A DNA stretch of 57,415 nucleotides, from the NCBI GenBank assembly GCA_030037335.1, contig JASHRN010000237.1, positions 1-57,415 of the forward strand, in the 5' to 3' direction. Below are positions 46,355 through 56,709 of this stretch, piece by piece. A program made the position numbers and the translations under genes. Under the pieces are notes generated by a model. The model saw only the letters and a program-made list of their open reading frames with translations. It searched no databases and was not told where the DNA came from. The stretch is from Candidatus Acidiferrales bacterium. GTDB taxonomy: Bacteria; Acidobacteriota; Terriglobia; Acidiferrales; UBA7541. Positions within the stretch are counted from its first letter, which is position 1; every line of letters begins with the position of its first letter.

Positions 46355-46453
46355 CGATTTTGTGAAGGTGCGTTCGCGTGAAGATGCGGCGACGGAGTGG
46401 GCATAAAGCAACGTCGATAAGAAATGGCGGAGCCGGATGGGCGTCACGTTACG

Positions 46454-47704
46454 TCAGCGTTTCGCGGGCGTGCTCGGCGCGTTTTCGCGACACAGTTGCA
46501 GAATTTCCTCGTCGCTCATCACGTGCTCGGCGCGCTTCGCCGCATCGAAGATACGGGTTACCAATTCTTCGGCCGGTGCGATGTTGTGCTTTTCGAGCCA
46601 ATAAATCACGTTGGAGCGTCCGCTCAGCGGGCCGACTTCGATGATCTGCTCGAGACCAAAAAGATTTGAAGGTACACCGCTGTAGACGGAATTTGCGAGA
46701 GAAGCATCGCCTTTGCGATAGGCCTTGATGATGGCCGCAGCGTGAACGCCGGTTGCGGTTCGAAACGCGTCGCGGCCAACGACGGGATAATTTGGCGGGA
46801 CGGTGGTGTGCGTGGCGCGCGCGACCGCATCGGAATATTCTTTCAATTTCGACAAATCGCGATCAATCAGCCCCATCAGACGCAAATTGACGAGCATCAG
46901 TTCCATTGGCGTGTTGCCCACGCGCTCGCCGAGCGAATTCGCGGCTCCGTGCACCTGGTCAGCACCTGCTGCAAATGCTGCCAGTGAATTGGCGACTGAA
47001 AGGCCGCGATCGTTGTGGCCGTGCCAATCCACGCGAATTTTTTCTCCTGAAGGTTTCACGATTTCTTCGATGGCGAAATGTACCAGGTTGTACGCGCCGC
47101 GCGGCTCGGCATGGCCAACTGTATCGCACAGCACGATGGCGCGCGCGCCGCAGCGAATGGCAGTCAAATAGAGAGTTTTTACGGTTTGAGGATCGGCGCG
47201 CGTAGTGTCCTCGGTCACATACATCACGGGCAGGCCTTCCGAAGCCGCGAACTGCACTGCTTCTTCCGTGGTGCGTTGCAGATGCTCGACCGTCCAGTCC
47301 TCTACTAAACGGCGAATCGGGCTCGAGCCAAGAAAAGTAGCGGCTTCGATAGCGATGCCCGCCTTTTGAGAAATTTCAGCGATAGGCCGAATATCGTTTT
47401 TGTGAGTTCGGGCCGCGCAATTCGGACGAATCTTCATGCGGCATTGAACGATTTCCCGCGCCAGCGCTTCCACATCAGCGCACGCACGCGGCCCAGCACC
47501 CGGCAAGCCGATGTTGACCGTGTCGATGCCGAGATCTTCCATCAGGTGAAGGATCTGGATTTTTTCTTCAATGCTGGGATCGCGCACCGAAGGATTTTGC
47601 AGGCCGTCGCGCAGCGTCTCATCATTCAACATGAGCTTGCGCCCGGGCGCGATTTCGCGGCCCTTTGCAGTGTTCCAGTCGTAAATCAAATCGTCGTGAG
47701 TCAC
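46454..47704 (-). CDS. 2-isopropylmalate synthase / homocitrate synthase family protein
   Basis: LMLNDETLRDGLQNPSV, VDWHGHNDRGLSVANSLAAFAAGADQVHGAANSLGERVGNTPMELMLVNL. Confidence 0.85.
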   Translation of the reverse strand: MTHDDLIYDWNTAKGREIAPGRKLMLNDETLRDGLQNPSVRDPSIEEKIQILHLMEDLGIDTVNIGLPGAGPRACADVEALAREIVQCRMKIRPNCAARTHKNDIRPIAEISQKAGIAIEAATFLGSSPIRRLVEDWTVEHLQRTTEEAVQFAASEGLPVMYVTEDTTRADPQTVKTLYLTAIRCGARAIVLCDTVGHAEPRGAYNLVHFAIEEIVKPSGEKIRVDWHGHNDRGLSVANSLAAFAAGADQVHGAANSLGERVGNTPMELMLVNLRLMGLIDRDLSKLKEYSDAVARATHTTVPPNYPVVGRDAFRTATGVHAAAIIKAYRKGDASLANSVYSGVPSNLFGLEQIIEVGPLSGRSNVIYWLEKHNIAPAEELVTRIFDAAKRAEHVMSDEEILQLCRENAPSTPAKR

Positions 47705-47714
47705 TGGATTGTGG

Positions 47715-48836
47715 TCACTTCAGCCACCCGCCGCCGAGGACCAAGTCGCCGGAATAAAAAACCGCTGCCTGGCCCGGAGTGATGGCGCGCTGCGGTTCGT
47801 CGAAATGAATTCGCGCGGTGGTCGCATCGAGCGGCTCGATGCGAGCAGCCGCGGCTTCATGACGATGCCGCACTTTGACTTGCGCGCGCAATGGCTCCGC
47901 TGGTTGAGCAATGGAAATCCAGTTCACGTCGCGCACTTCGCACACCTGAGTGAACAATTCATTGTCTTCGCCGACGACCACGCGATTCGCGGCGCGATCG
48001 AGCGCCACAACGTACATCGGGCGGCCGACAGCGAGGCCGAGCCCGCGACGCTGCCCTACCGTGTATTGATGCAGGCCTTCGTGACGGCCAATGACTGTGC
48101 CGTCGGCGGTGATGATCTCGCCCGGAGTGGCTGGCAATTCCTCGCCTTTTTCGCGCAAATAGCTGCCGATGAAGCGAACGTAGTTGCCGGTCGGCACGAA
48201 GCAGATTTCCTGGCTTTCCGGCTTCTCGGCAACAGGAAGCTGACTGCGCCGCGCAATCTCGCGCACTTCCGCCTTGCTCAGCTCGCCGAGGGGGAAGCGT
48301 GAGCGCGAAAGCTGCTCTTGCGTCAGACCAAAAAGGAAATACGACTGATCCTTTGTTTCATCGGCCGCGCGCAGAAGGTCGTATCTGCCGGAATCCGCAT
48401 TCCAACGCACGCGCGCGTAATGGCCTGTGGCGACGCGGCTCGCGCCGATTTGGCGCGCGGTGACGAGCAATTGCTCGAACTTGACATGATTGTTGCAAAG
48501 CGTGCACGGAATCGGCGTGCGTCCGCCGAGGTAATCCGCGACGAAAGGCTGAATCACGCGTTCTTCGAAGACCTGTTCGAAGTTCACAACATAAAAAGGA
48601 AATCCCAGATGCTGCGCCACGCGGCGCGCATCGTAAACGTCATCGAGCGAACAGCAGCGATGCGGAGCCGGACCATCTGTCGCGGCAAGTTCCGGCAAAC
48701 GGCGCTGATTCCAGAGCTGCATCGTCAAACCGACGATTGGCTCGCCCGACTGGTGGAGAAGCGCCGCGACGGTAGAACTATCTACGCCGCCGCTCATAGC
48801 GACAGCCGTCAATTCGTTTTGTACCGACGCAGACAT
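47715..48836 (-). CDS. mnmA: tRNA-specific 2-thiouridylase
   Basis: [17 protein letters not shown] (PP-loop), [36 protein letters not shown]. Confidence 0.95.
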   Translation of the reverse strand: MSASVQNELTAVAMSGGVDSSTVAALLHQSGEPIVGLTMQLWNQRRLPELAATDGPAPHRCCSLDDVYDARRVAQHLGFPFYVVNFEQVFEERVIQPFVADYLGGRTPIPCTLCNNHVKFEQLLVTARQIGASRVATGHYARVRWNADSGRYDLLRAADETKDQSYFLFGLTQEQLSRSRFPLGELSKAEVREIARRSQLPVAEKPESQEICFVPTGNYVRFIGSYLREKGEELPATPGEIITADGTVIGRHEGLHQYTVGQRRGLGLAVGRPMYVVALDRAANRVVVGEDNELFTQVCEVRDVNWISIAQPAEPLRAQVKVRHRHEAAAARIEPLDATTARIHFDEPQRAITPGQAAVFYSGDLVLGGGWLK

Positions 48837-48898
48837 GGGTTAGTTCACTTAGAATAGCAAGGAAGGAGAATCTTCGCAGCAATCACTGCGCCCGACTT

Positions 48899-50074
48899 TT
48901 ACTGTGCTGGAACGGCGCGGGAATAGGAAGGGGAAATCGAGCGCAAGCGCCCCACCGCCCGAGGAATCACTTGGAGGGCATAATCAACATCCTCGCGCGT
49001 CGTCAAGCGGCCCAAGCTGAAGCGCAGCGTCGCTTTCGCTTCGTCTTTTGGCAATCCAATCGCGCGCAGCACATGTGAAGGTAAGATCGCGCCGGAGGAG
49101 CAAGCCGCGCCGGTGGAGCACTGGACTCCCTGCAAATCGAGCGCGATGACGAGGGATTCGCCCTCCGCGTGAGCGAAGGTGACATTCGTGGTATTGGAGA
49201 TGCGCCGCGCGCGGTCGCCATTCACGCGTGCGCCGGCAACTGTGCTCAGGATTCCCTCTTCCAGCCGGTCTCGCAGGCCGCCGAGCCGCGCTGAATCTTC
49301 CGCAAGGCGCGCGCGCGCCAGTTCCGCCGCCTTGCCAATTCCAACAATTCCGGCGACGTTTTCGGTGCCCGGGCGGCGGTCGCGTTCGTGCGTGCCGCCA
49401 AAAAATATGGGCTCGAGCGGCGTATTTTCGCGAACGTAAAGCGCGCCGACCCCCTTCGGGCCATAAATTTTGTGCGCCGAGAGCGCGAGAAAATCGACTT
49501 TCATTTGGTTCACATCAATCGGAATTTTGCCTGCCGACTGCACCGCGTCGCAGTGAAAATACACATCTGCCTCAGCAGCGATGCTGCCAATCTCCACAAT
49601 CGGCTGAATCGTGCCGAGCTCGTTATTCGCATGCATCACGCAAATCAAAATCGTCTCAGGACGCAAGGCGCGGCGAACATCATCCGGGTCGATAACTCCA
49701 TCGCTCGAAATGGGCAGCCAGGTTACATCGATGCCCTGCTTTTCGAGCGCCTCGACGGCATTCAACACGGCGTGATGCTCAATGGGCGATGCAATGATAT
49801 GTTTCCGCTCGCGACGATACGCCGCGATAAATCCAAAAACGGCCAGATTGTCAGCCTCTGTCCCGCCGCTGGTGAAAACAATCTCTGCAGGTTTGGCGCC
49901 AATGAGAGATGCGACGGAAGCACGGCCCAATTCCACCGCCGCGCGCGCCTCCTGTCCCGCAGAATGAATTGAGCTGGCGTTGCCATAGCTCTTCGCAAAA
50001 AACGGCATCATCGCGGAGAGCACTTCCGGATCAACGGGAGTTGTGGCGTTGTAATCGAGATAGACGCGCTTCAT
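48899..50074 (-). CDS. Cysteine desulfurase
   Basis: MKRVYLDYNATTPVDPEVLSAM, FTSGGTEADNLAV, LSAHKIYGPKGVGALYVR, GVQCSTGAACSSGAILPSHVL. Confidence 0.9.
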   Translation of the reverse strand: MKRVYLDYNATTPVDPEVLSAMMPFFAKSYGNASSIHSAGQEARAAVELGRASVASLIGAKPAEIVFTSGGTEADNLAVFGFIAAYRRERKHIIASPIEHHAVLNAVEALEKQGIDVTWLPISSDGVIDPDDVRRALRPETILICVMHANNELGTIQPIVEIGSIAAEADVYFHCDAVQSAGKIPIDVNQMKVDFLALSAHKIYGPKGVGALYVRENTPLEPIFFGGTHERDRRPGTENVAGIVGIGKAAELARARLAEDSARLGGLRDRLEEGILSTVAGARVNGDRARRISNTTNVTFAHAEGESLVIALDLQGVQCSTGAACSSGAILPSHVLRAIGLPKDEAKATLRFSLGRLTTREDVDYALQVIPRAVGRLRSISPSYSRAVPAQ

Positions 50075-50241
50075 TTATGTTCTGGTAATTCAGAATAGCG
50101 CCGCGTATCACTACCGGTCAACTGTGGCACGCTTTTGGGATCAGGGTCAGTTCAAATTGGCCGCGAGCCCGCGGCGACTCCTCCCGTGCCTGCCGAAATT
50201 ATCAGGAGCGCGTAAATCGCGCGCGGCCCCTCGCGTATCGC

Positions 50242-52098
50242 TCATCGATTCAAGTTCATCCCCGTCCACGCGTTGGCTTCTTGAATCACTTGCGCCATCA
50301 CGTCGCGGTATTTGTCGAAGGTACCATCGACCACGGTGATGGTCGGGATCACGGGCTGGTCCTTTCGCACGTTTGGCCGGAAATGGCCGAAGCCGGATTC
50401 GTGCACACCGGAACTTCCGCGGCCCGGCGCGGGAAAGCTCAAATGTTCAAATGAGCGCGCGTATTTTTGGAATGCGGCCGGATATCCGCGCGAAGGGAAA
50501 ATCTGATAGACAGGCAAGATCGACATCAGCGCGTCGTAGGAAAATTCGCCAACGGCCAGCACGTGCGGAAACTTCCGCCGCAAATCTTCGACGAGGCGGC
50601 GCGTTCCCTCGTGCATGTCGGCCTTGGTGTTGTTCACCCAGCCGCCGGAAATGTCGAGAAAGTAGCCGTCCGCGTGGAAGCGCTCGACGATATCGGCGAT
50701 GCGGGCGAAGAGCCAATCGTGCCAGGATTGAACGCCCAGGTTCATGTATTTGCCGGTCCCTTCATTGTGGCGATCGTTGTCCCAATCAACCCAGTTCAAA
50801 TCAAAATCATCGCCATCGATTTGCTGCGTGGTTGCATCGGCGAATTTGGAAAAAACCTCAAGGTGAGTGTCAGCCGCATTCATGCCAAACATGGGAAGGA
50901 AATGAAAGCCTTGCCGGTGACTTCGCTCGATAAGCGCGCGAAATCCGGCTTCGCCTCCCAATCGCGGCTCGGGCTGGTAAACGGGATAATCCCAGTAATA
51001 ACGGCCATCCCAGGCAGGCAGAAACACCATCACTTTTCGCGGCGAAATCTGCGTCGCAACCCAATCGAGAATCCGCGAGGCTTTCGCAAAATCGTTGAAA
51101 ACATACCCCGTCCAGTGCATTCCGTGAATGGAAACGACGAGCGAAATATCTCGAAACCATGAGGGCACGTCCTGCCGATGCTCCCACGAGGGAATGGAAA
51201 ATGCTTGCGCTACATGATCGAAATGAGGTCGATAAGCGGCCTCGGCGCTTGTCGTGTGCCCTGCGCGCCAAGTTGGACTTTGCACGCGATTGCTTTTTTG
51301 CCAGCCTTCCTGCTCGTAAACAAGCTCTGTCCGGTAACCGTTTTCACCTGGCTGCATATAAATGCGGCAAGCGCGCACACGGTCGAGCAGCGTGGAAAGA
51401 AAAAAGAAATCATTCTCTCCTGACTGAATTACGGCCAAGGGCGAATCGATGCCGCGCGCCACGTGATGGTCGCCGGCACCGAACGGATACCCGAACAGCA
51501 GCTCGTTATCCTGAGGATCAAAAAATCCTCCGCTTCCGCCAGCGACTTTGCCTCGCGGCACGCTACGCACAATTGCGGCGATGGATTTTATCGGACGATT
51601 CATTTCGGCAGATGCACTCCATTCCACGAAATCGCCGCTCTTGCGAAACCGTGCAACCAAGCTGCCCGGCGATTTCTGCTGACCACCGGCCCAGACGAGC
51701 TGCGAGCATTGCATCTCGATGCCATCGGAAGTCTCGGTCACGATCATGCTCTCGCGATCAAGCCCATAGGCATTTTCGAAGGTGTACAGGCGAAACGAAA
51801 ATTGCATTTCCTGAAAGGCGACCGAAGGATCGGGAAAGTCGTAGCTGAATTTGAAGAAGCTGTCGCCGCGCGGCGGAATATAAACGCCGCTCGTGCAGTT
51901 TAGATCGAGGATGCCACTGGCAGTTGCGGACGAATCGCCTTCTTTGGCGGGCGGCGAAGCAACGCTGCCGTCGCCATTCAGTGTGTGTGGCTCCTGCGCT
52001 GCACCGAGCGGAACCAGCGACGATACTCCAGCTGCCAACCCGCTCTTTAGCAGGTCTCTGCGTGAAATCCGTTTACTCACGGTTAGACTCCCTCGCAT
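50242..52098 (-). CDS. Tat-exported glycoside-hydrolase-like protein
   Basis: Twin-arginine signal SKRISRRDLLKSGLAAGVSSLVPLG; TIM-barrel-like WLFARIADIVERFHADGYFLDISGGWVNNTKADMHEGTRRLVEDLRRKFPHVLAVGEFSYDAL. Confidence 0.65.
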   Translation of the reverse strand: MRGSLTVSKRISRRDLLKSGLAAGVSSLVPLGAAQEPHTLNGDGSVASPPAKEGDSSATASGILDLNCTSGVYIPPRGDSFFKFSYDFPDPSVAFQEMQFSFRLYTFENAYGLDRESMIVTETSDGIEMQCSQLVWAGGQQKSPGSLVARFRKSGDFVEWSASAEMNRPIKSIAAIVRSVPRGKVAGGSGGFFDPQDNELLFGYPFGAGDHHVARGIDSPLAVIQSGENDFFFLSTLLDRVRACRIYMQPGENGYRTELVYEQEGWQKSNRVQSPTWRAGHTTSAEAAYRPHFDHVAQAFSIPSWEHRQDVPSWFRDISLVVSIHGMHWTGYVFNDFAKASRILDWVATQISPRKVMVFLPAWDGRYYWDYPVYQPEPRLGGEAGFRALIERSHRQGFHFLPMFGMNAADTHLEVFSKFADATTQQIDGDDFDLNWVDWDNDRHNEGTGKYMNLGVQSWHDWLFARIADIVERFHADGYFLDISGGWVNNTKADMHEGTRRLVEDLRRKFPHVLAVGEFSYDALMSILPVYQIFPSRGYPAAFQKYARSFEHLSFPAPGRGSSGVHESGFGHFRPNVRKDQPVIPTITVVDGTFDKYRDVMAQVIQEANAWTGMNLNR

Positions 52099-52211
52099 TC
52101 CGCGAATGTTGTGCGATCCTGCACCTTAGCGAATCGATTGACGATACGCGCACATCTTCGCCCTTCGCATTATTTCGCGTTTTGATTGGGTGTCAATCGG
52201 CAGCGGCAGGC

Positions 52212-52260
52212 CAGAGAAAAAGGAAGACCCCGGGCCTGTTGGGGTGGACAAGCCCGGGGT
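52212..52260 (-). terminator. Intrinsic terminator for the minus-strand small-ORF pair
   Basis: Minus strand: ACCCCGGGC-loop-GCCCGGGGTCTTCCTTTTTCTC. Confidence 0.7.
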
Positions 52261-52308
52261 GGGGGATACACTGAGGACTGGGCCGAAGCTCTTCGTAACA
52301 GGCGCGAA

Positions 52309-52494
52309 CTACCAGTTCATCGAACGCGCCCAGAACATAAGCCGAAAAAATTCTCGATAAATGAACGGAATCATCACTGCATAAAATCCAGCGATCCACG
52401 GAAGCGCATTTTCCGCAAAACCGAGAGCCGACTCCTCATAAGAAGCGCTGGCACGCGCTGGCTGCAATCCGGGTTTTGCTGAGTGGTTCATCAA
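52309..52494 (-). CDS. Small TM protein, hypothetical
   Basis: 61-aa ORF with TM ALPWIAGFYAVMIPFIYREFFRLMFWA, directly upstream of an intrinsic terminator. Confidence 0.55.
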   Translation of the reverse strand: MMNHSAKPGLQPARASASYEESALGFAENALPWIAGFYAVMIPFIYREFFRLMFWARSMNW

Positions 52495-52502
52495 TTCATC
52501 TT

Positions 52503-52709
52503 TTACTGCACCATCACGGTCGGGGTATCTTGCTCAATGGCTACAACCATGGATTTGAAGATATCGACGTCCCAGTTGTCTGCGATCCGCAAACGGAGGA
52601 CGCTGCCTGTTTCACTAACCAAACGGCCCCGCACCGGCACGCGCAGGTTGCCTGCTACGACTCGCAGAATCACCGGCTGGCCCATCCATACGGTGTAGCT
52701 GCCTTCCAT
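52503..52709 (-). CDS. Small beta-rich protein, hypothetical
   Basis: 68-aa ORF MEGSYTVWMGQPVILRVVAGNLRVPVRGRLVSETGSVLRLRIADNWDVDIFKSMVVAIEQD; same strand and adjacent to 52309-52494. Confidence 0.5.
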   Translation of the reverse strand: MEGSYTVWMGQPVILRVVAGNLRVPVRGRLVSETGSVLRLRIADNWDVDIFKSMVVAIEQDTPTVMVQ

Positions 52710-52940
52710 GGCCTTCCTCCCGAACCCGAGGTTTGTGTGACATGCCTAGTCTCGCTGGGGCGGCTGCGCACGGAAATGGTACGGGGGACTAATTTCGCTA
52801 GGAGCAAAGTACTAAGAAGGCTCCAACCGCGCCTGGCGGCGTTGCAAGTCCTGTTTTTCTGGTATGTTAGTCAGGCAAGGTGACTCCAAATCTCGCACCC
52901 CGAAGGGCAAGCGTGCTAAATCCCGAGCCTGCGGTCATCA

Positions 52941-53591
52941 ATGTTGGTTAGTCTGGCGGCGATTCCGTGGCATGATCTGATTCACAGGATCTACGACGTC
53001 CAGGGCATCGTAAAGACAGGCGGACCGCTTCTGGTTTGCACGATCGTTTTCATTGAAACGGGGCTTTTTGTGGGATTTTTCCTGCCAGGGGATTCGCTGC
53101 TGGTTACGGCCGGGGTTCTAGCTGGCGCAGGGCAAATCAATATCGGCTGGCTGCTCGCACCGGCCATCCTGTGCGCCATCGCCGGCGACCAGTTGGGATA
53201 TCTGATTGGACGCAAAGCTGGCGCGAGCCTCTATCGCCGCGACGACTCGCGATTTTTCAAGAAAAAACATTTGCAGCGGGCGCACGAGTTTTACGAGAAG
53301 CACGGCCCTAAAGCGATTGTCATCGCCCGGTTCGTTCCGATTATCCGAACGTTCTGTCCGCCAGTGGCCGGGGCCGCACAAATGCGCTATTCGCGGTATT
53401 TCACATTCGACATCTTCGGTGGCTGCCTCTGGGTATGCAGCATGGTTATAGGCGGGTACACACTGGGCAGGAAAATCCCAAATATCCAACAGCAACTTCA
53501 CTGGGTCATTGCAGTCGTAATTGTGCTGTCGTTGATTCCAGCGGGAATCGAAGCGCTGAGAGAATTCAGGAAAAGAAGTGAGTCCGCATAG
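52941..53591 (+). CDS. DedA family membrane protein
   Basis: IVFIETGLFVGFFLPGDSLLVTAGVLAGAG, FYEKHGPKAIVIARFVPIIRTFCPPVAGAAQM. Confidence 0.9.
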   Translation: MLVSLAAIPWHDLIHRIYDVQGIVKTGGPLLVCTIVFIETGLFVGFFLPGDSLLVTAGVLAGAGQINIGWLLAPAILCAIAGDQLGYLIGRKAGASLYRRDDSRFFKKKHLQRAHEFYEKHGPKAIVIARFVPIIRTFCPPVAGAAQMRYSRYFTFDIFGGCLWVCSMVIGGYTLGRKIPNIQQQLHWVIAVVIVLSLIPAGIEALREFRKRSESA

Positions 53592-53922
53592 GCAAGCGAG
53601 TGCTTTCAGTGTGAACCGGAAATAGAAGATTCGCAAAATGCAAACGGGGAACCTTGCGGCTCCCCGTTGTGCTATTTCCTGAGGCCCGGCAGGTGACATG
53701 AGCGCCTGAGGGGCGCGCACCGCAAGAGCGGTGTGAATTTCTCGTTCAGGATTCTTGGTCCGGCGGATTCATATCACAGCTTCCTCCGTTTCCAAGACTT
53801 CCCTCTTCATACGCCCGAGCGCTGCTGCATGCAAGAGGGTCTTTTCCCTGCAACGGTTACCTTCAGTGGACACTGTGGAAAACTAGTGAAGTAAGAGATA
53901 GATTGGAAGCCGGTACGTAACA

Positions 53923-54501
53923 ATGAGAGGCGTGGATTTTGGAACGTATCATCACACGACGCCAGCAGAGTCAAGGCAGATTCGGGAGTGGGCCGAAAGA
54001 GCGTTCTGCAGGTTGTTGCGGCCTCTCTACCCTTCCCGTGCTCCGCTCAAGATTCTGGATGCCGGATGTGGATTGGGCTTTCTGATTTATGTAACTGCGA
54101 AGCGTTTCCCGGAAGCCAGCATCACGGGCGTTGACGTGTTCCGGCGCGGCAGCATGCGCGAGCTATCGATCAGGCAGGCTGTAAAAAACATGAAGTCTTT
54201 GGGGATAGACACCAGAACTTCCTTCCTCAAACGCGACCTGACAAAACCAATAAAAGCCGACGCACAGTTTGATCTCGCGGTCTCAAATCTTGTCTTCCAC
54301 AATCTGGGAAAAAAGAGATTCAAGGCATACGGGAATATTTTCGACGCGCTCAAACCAAAAGGGCATTTCGTCATTGGGAACCTCTTCCAACAGGATAAGG
54401 CCGACATGAACTACTTCCGCAAAAGGTCAACGCTGATAGATGAGTTGCGGGAGAGCGAGTTAGGCTCGAATTACAAAATCAGGGTCTTCAGAAAAAGGTG
54501 A
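53923..54501 (+). CDS. Class I SAM-dependent methyltransferase
   Basis: LKILDAGCGLGFLIYVTAKRFPEASITGVDVF, FDLAVSNLVFHNLGKKRFKAYGNIFDALKPKGHFVIGN. Confidence 0.85.
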   Translation: MRGVDFGTYHHTTPAESRQIREWAERAFCRLLRPLYPSRAPLKILDAGCGLGFLIYVTAKRFPEASITGVDVFRRGSMRELSIRQAVKNMKSLGIDTRTSFLKRDLTKPIKADAQFDLAVSNLVFHNLGKKRFKAYGNIFDALKPKGHFVIGNLFQQDKADMNYFRKRSTLIDELRESELGSNYKIRVFRKR

Positions 54502-54524
54502 GGTGAGCCGCGCCAGGAAATGTC

Positions 54525-55232
54525 CTATCGGACGAAAAGCCCTTCGCGGAGCTGATCTCGCCCCACGAATGTTTTCGCGGAACGAAAGCGGCTGAAGAGA
54601 TTCAGGATTTCGCGATTCTGAAAAGGGTGATCCTTTGGAGTCGCGGGGCCCACTGGAATCGTCTCAATCGTTTGATTGTCGACGATACGATAGCGGTATA
54701 ACCTCTCCGGCTTGCTGTGAAAGATCGCCAGGACCGCGCCGCCGGGCTTCATAATGTCATAGAGGCGGTCGGCAATCTTCGGAAGCAGCTCCGGGCTGAG
54801 ATGGTCAAAAATGTCCCACAGCAGGACCGCATTGAATTCTTCCTCTGCATATTGCAGTGATTGGTCCAGAAAACGCTGTGCGACTTGCTCCGGCGAGGGC
54901 GGCTCGTAGAAATCGCTCTGCTCTTCTATGCGCTGGCGCTCCAGTTCCTCGACGCGAAACTGTTTCCACGAGCGAACGAAATCGTCGGTGGTTACGCGGA
55001 AGCCGCGCTCAATGAAGAAATTCAGCGTGGCTTGGGAAACAGCGCCCAAATCGAGCAGGCGTCCGTCTTCGATGTCACTGAGAAGCCACAGGAAATCTTT
55101 TAATCCATTGGAAACGCGGAAATTCGGTGAACTGTGGCTTGCTGCCGCGGCAACCGCAGGTGCGTCGTGGGGCTTTCGCGACGGCATCGTTGCCGTCAAA
55201 TTCCCGAGACGCGTTTTCCCCATGAAATTCAT
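54525..55232 (-). CDS. Class I SAM-dependent methyltransferase-like protein
   Basis: GRLLDLGAVSQATLNFFIERGFRVTTDDF, FNAVLLWDIFDHLSPELLPKIADRLYDIMKPGGAVLAIFH. Confidence 0.8.
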   Translation of the reverse strand: MNFMGKTRLGNLTATMPSRKPHDAPAVAAAASHSSPNFRVSNGLKDFLWLLSDIEDGRLLDLGAVSQATLNFFIERGFRVTTDDFVRSWKQFRVEELERQRIEEQSDFYEPPSPEQVAQRFLDQSLQYAEEEFNAVLLWDIFDHLSPELLPKIADRLYDIMKPGGAVLAIFHSKPERLYRYRIVDNQTIETIPVGPATPKDHPFQNREILNLFSRFRSAKTFVGRDQLREGLFVR

Positions 55233-55236
55233 TGGT

Positions 55237-55836
55237 CTAGTGCGGAGTGCGCTCCACTCCTACCGCGACCGGCGATTCCGCATCCGAATTCGAAGCGTAG
55301 CTTTGCCGCGAAGGCGCAGGCTGGTCACTTCGTTTGTTCTGGCGCTCACGCGCGTCAGCGGCAGGCCCCATTTCGACACGCCCCTTGAATTTTGCTCCGT
55401 CTTCAATGGCTACGCGAGGCGCTTCCAAATCGCCCAGCACGTTGCACGAGCTACCGAGCACAACGCGCTCGCGTCCGCGAAGATTGCCTTGCACTTGCCC
55501 GCGCACGACAATCTCGGAAGCCTCGATATTGGCGCGAATGTTGCCTAATTGCCCCACCGTCAGCCGTGAATCGCCAAGTCGGATGCTGCCCTGTACATCC
55601 CCGTCAATCACAAGATCGGCCTTGCCCGTCAGTTCGCCTTTGATACAGATTCCGCGTGTCAGAATGGCCGCATCTGATCGGGGAGCTTGCGTGAACGCAG
55701 GCGCTGCGGGCGAGGCGGGAGAGCTTGCGACGCTGGGCTGCGGCGCGGGTCGTTGGGCCGCCGGCGCGTAGCCGCTGTCGCGGACACCCGGACTTGCCGG
55801 AGAAGATGGCTTCGCTTCAGGCTGTTTCCGCCACAT
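55237..55836 (-). CDS. Bactofilin (polymer-forming cytoskeletal protein)
   Basis: Start moved to ATG 55836; ILTRGICIKGELTGKADLVIDGDVQGSIRLGDSRLTVGQLGNIRANIEASEIVVRGQVQGNLRGRERVVLGSSCNVLGDLEAPRVAIEDGAKFKGRVEM. Confidence 0.9.
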   Translation of the reverse strand: MWRKQPEAKPSSPASPGVRDSGYAPAAQRPAPQPSVASSPASPAAPAFTQAPRSDAAILTRGICIKGELTGKADLVIDGDVQGSIRLGDSRLTVGQLGNIRANIEASEIVVRGQVQGNLRGRERVVLGSSCNVLGDLEAPRVAIEDGAKFKGRVEMGPAADARERQNKRSDQPAPSRQSYASNSDAESPVAVGVERTPH

Positions 55837-56010
55837 GGAGACCTCCAACGCGGTGAGATGGTCGTATTTCGAACCAATGCCCCACTGACGATGCAAGCGG
55901 TTCGAGAACTATAGTACAGAGCCGTGGCCTTGTAAACCAAGCAGAAATCCTTGTAGTGGTGTCATATTACACCACTGTCCAAGTTGACGGGGATTACGAG
56001 AAAGGAACGT

Positions 56011-56709
56011 TTAGCCCGGGCGAAACGCCAGGGATAGCATGACCTCCGAATTACTCTGGTGATGCACTTCCCAAATCGCAACGAACATACCGACAAATTC
56101 GTGAAAATATATTTTCAACCCCTTGCGAGTCTTCCACCACGAATCGGGATCGTAATCATGGTCGGGCGCCGCGACGACCAGCACATGCACGTCCGCAGGA
56201 AAAACGTGTTCGCATAAATAGCGCGTGCGCCGGGTGTGATAATTTGAAGTGACAATCATTATGCGTTTCCAGCCATGCTGCTGTACGAATGCGCGAATGC
56301 CTCTCAATTCCTCCAGTGTGTTTGTCGCGTCATGCGCGAAGGGAATCACCGCTTGCTTCGGGACACCCCTCGACTCCAAATCGTGCTGCATCAAGTCCGC
56401 GATGCTTATGTAAGGGCGCAGGCGACGGCCGCTGCCCACGACGCGCGGCGCCCATCCATCATGGTAAAGATCCGCGGCGCGCGTGGCGCGATCGGCGTTG
56501 AAATTGTCGTCGCTCAAAATCACAATGGCGTCTGCGTTCGCGGGCGCATCGGACTTTATCCAATAGTTCCCGGCTACACGGAGAAGCGGCGCGCGCGCCA
56601 GGTAAACCAGTCCGATCAGAATGACGATGATAATGAGCGCGATGAGCTTGGCGATGATCCCGCCGCGCTCGGCGCTTTGCAGAAAATCGCCAGCCGCCGA
56701 CCTCTTCAT
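56011..56709 (-). CDS. YdcF family (DUF218) membrane protein
   Basis: DAIVILSDDNFNADRATRAADLYHDGWAPRVVGSG, NTLEELRGIRAFVQQHGWKRIMIVTSNYHTRRTRYL. Confidence 0.85.
   Translation of the reverse strand: MKRSAAGDFLQSAERGGIIAKLIALIIIVILIGLVYLARAPLLRVAGNYWIKSDAPANADAIVILSDDNFNADRATRAADLYHDGWAPRVVGSGRRLRPYISIADLMQHDLESRGVPKQAVIPFAHDATNTLEELRGIRAFVQQHGWKRIMIVTSNYHTRRTRYLCEHVFPADVHVLVVAAPDHDYDPDSWWKTRKGLKIYFHEFVGMFVAIWEVHHQSNSEVMLSLAFRPG

Noticed and set aside
45191-46381. 396-aa + strand ORF
   Set aside because: Lies antisense across the well-supported M20 peptidase gene; composition is Arg/Ala/His-rich as expected for a reverse frame of high-GC coding DNA, with no recognisable domain.
50467-51848. 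Two + strand ORFs (231 and 229 aa)
   Set aside because: Antisense to the Tat-exported protein, whose twin-arginine signal and long open frame are more convincing.
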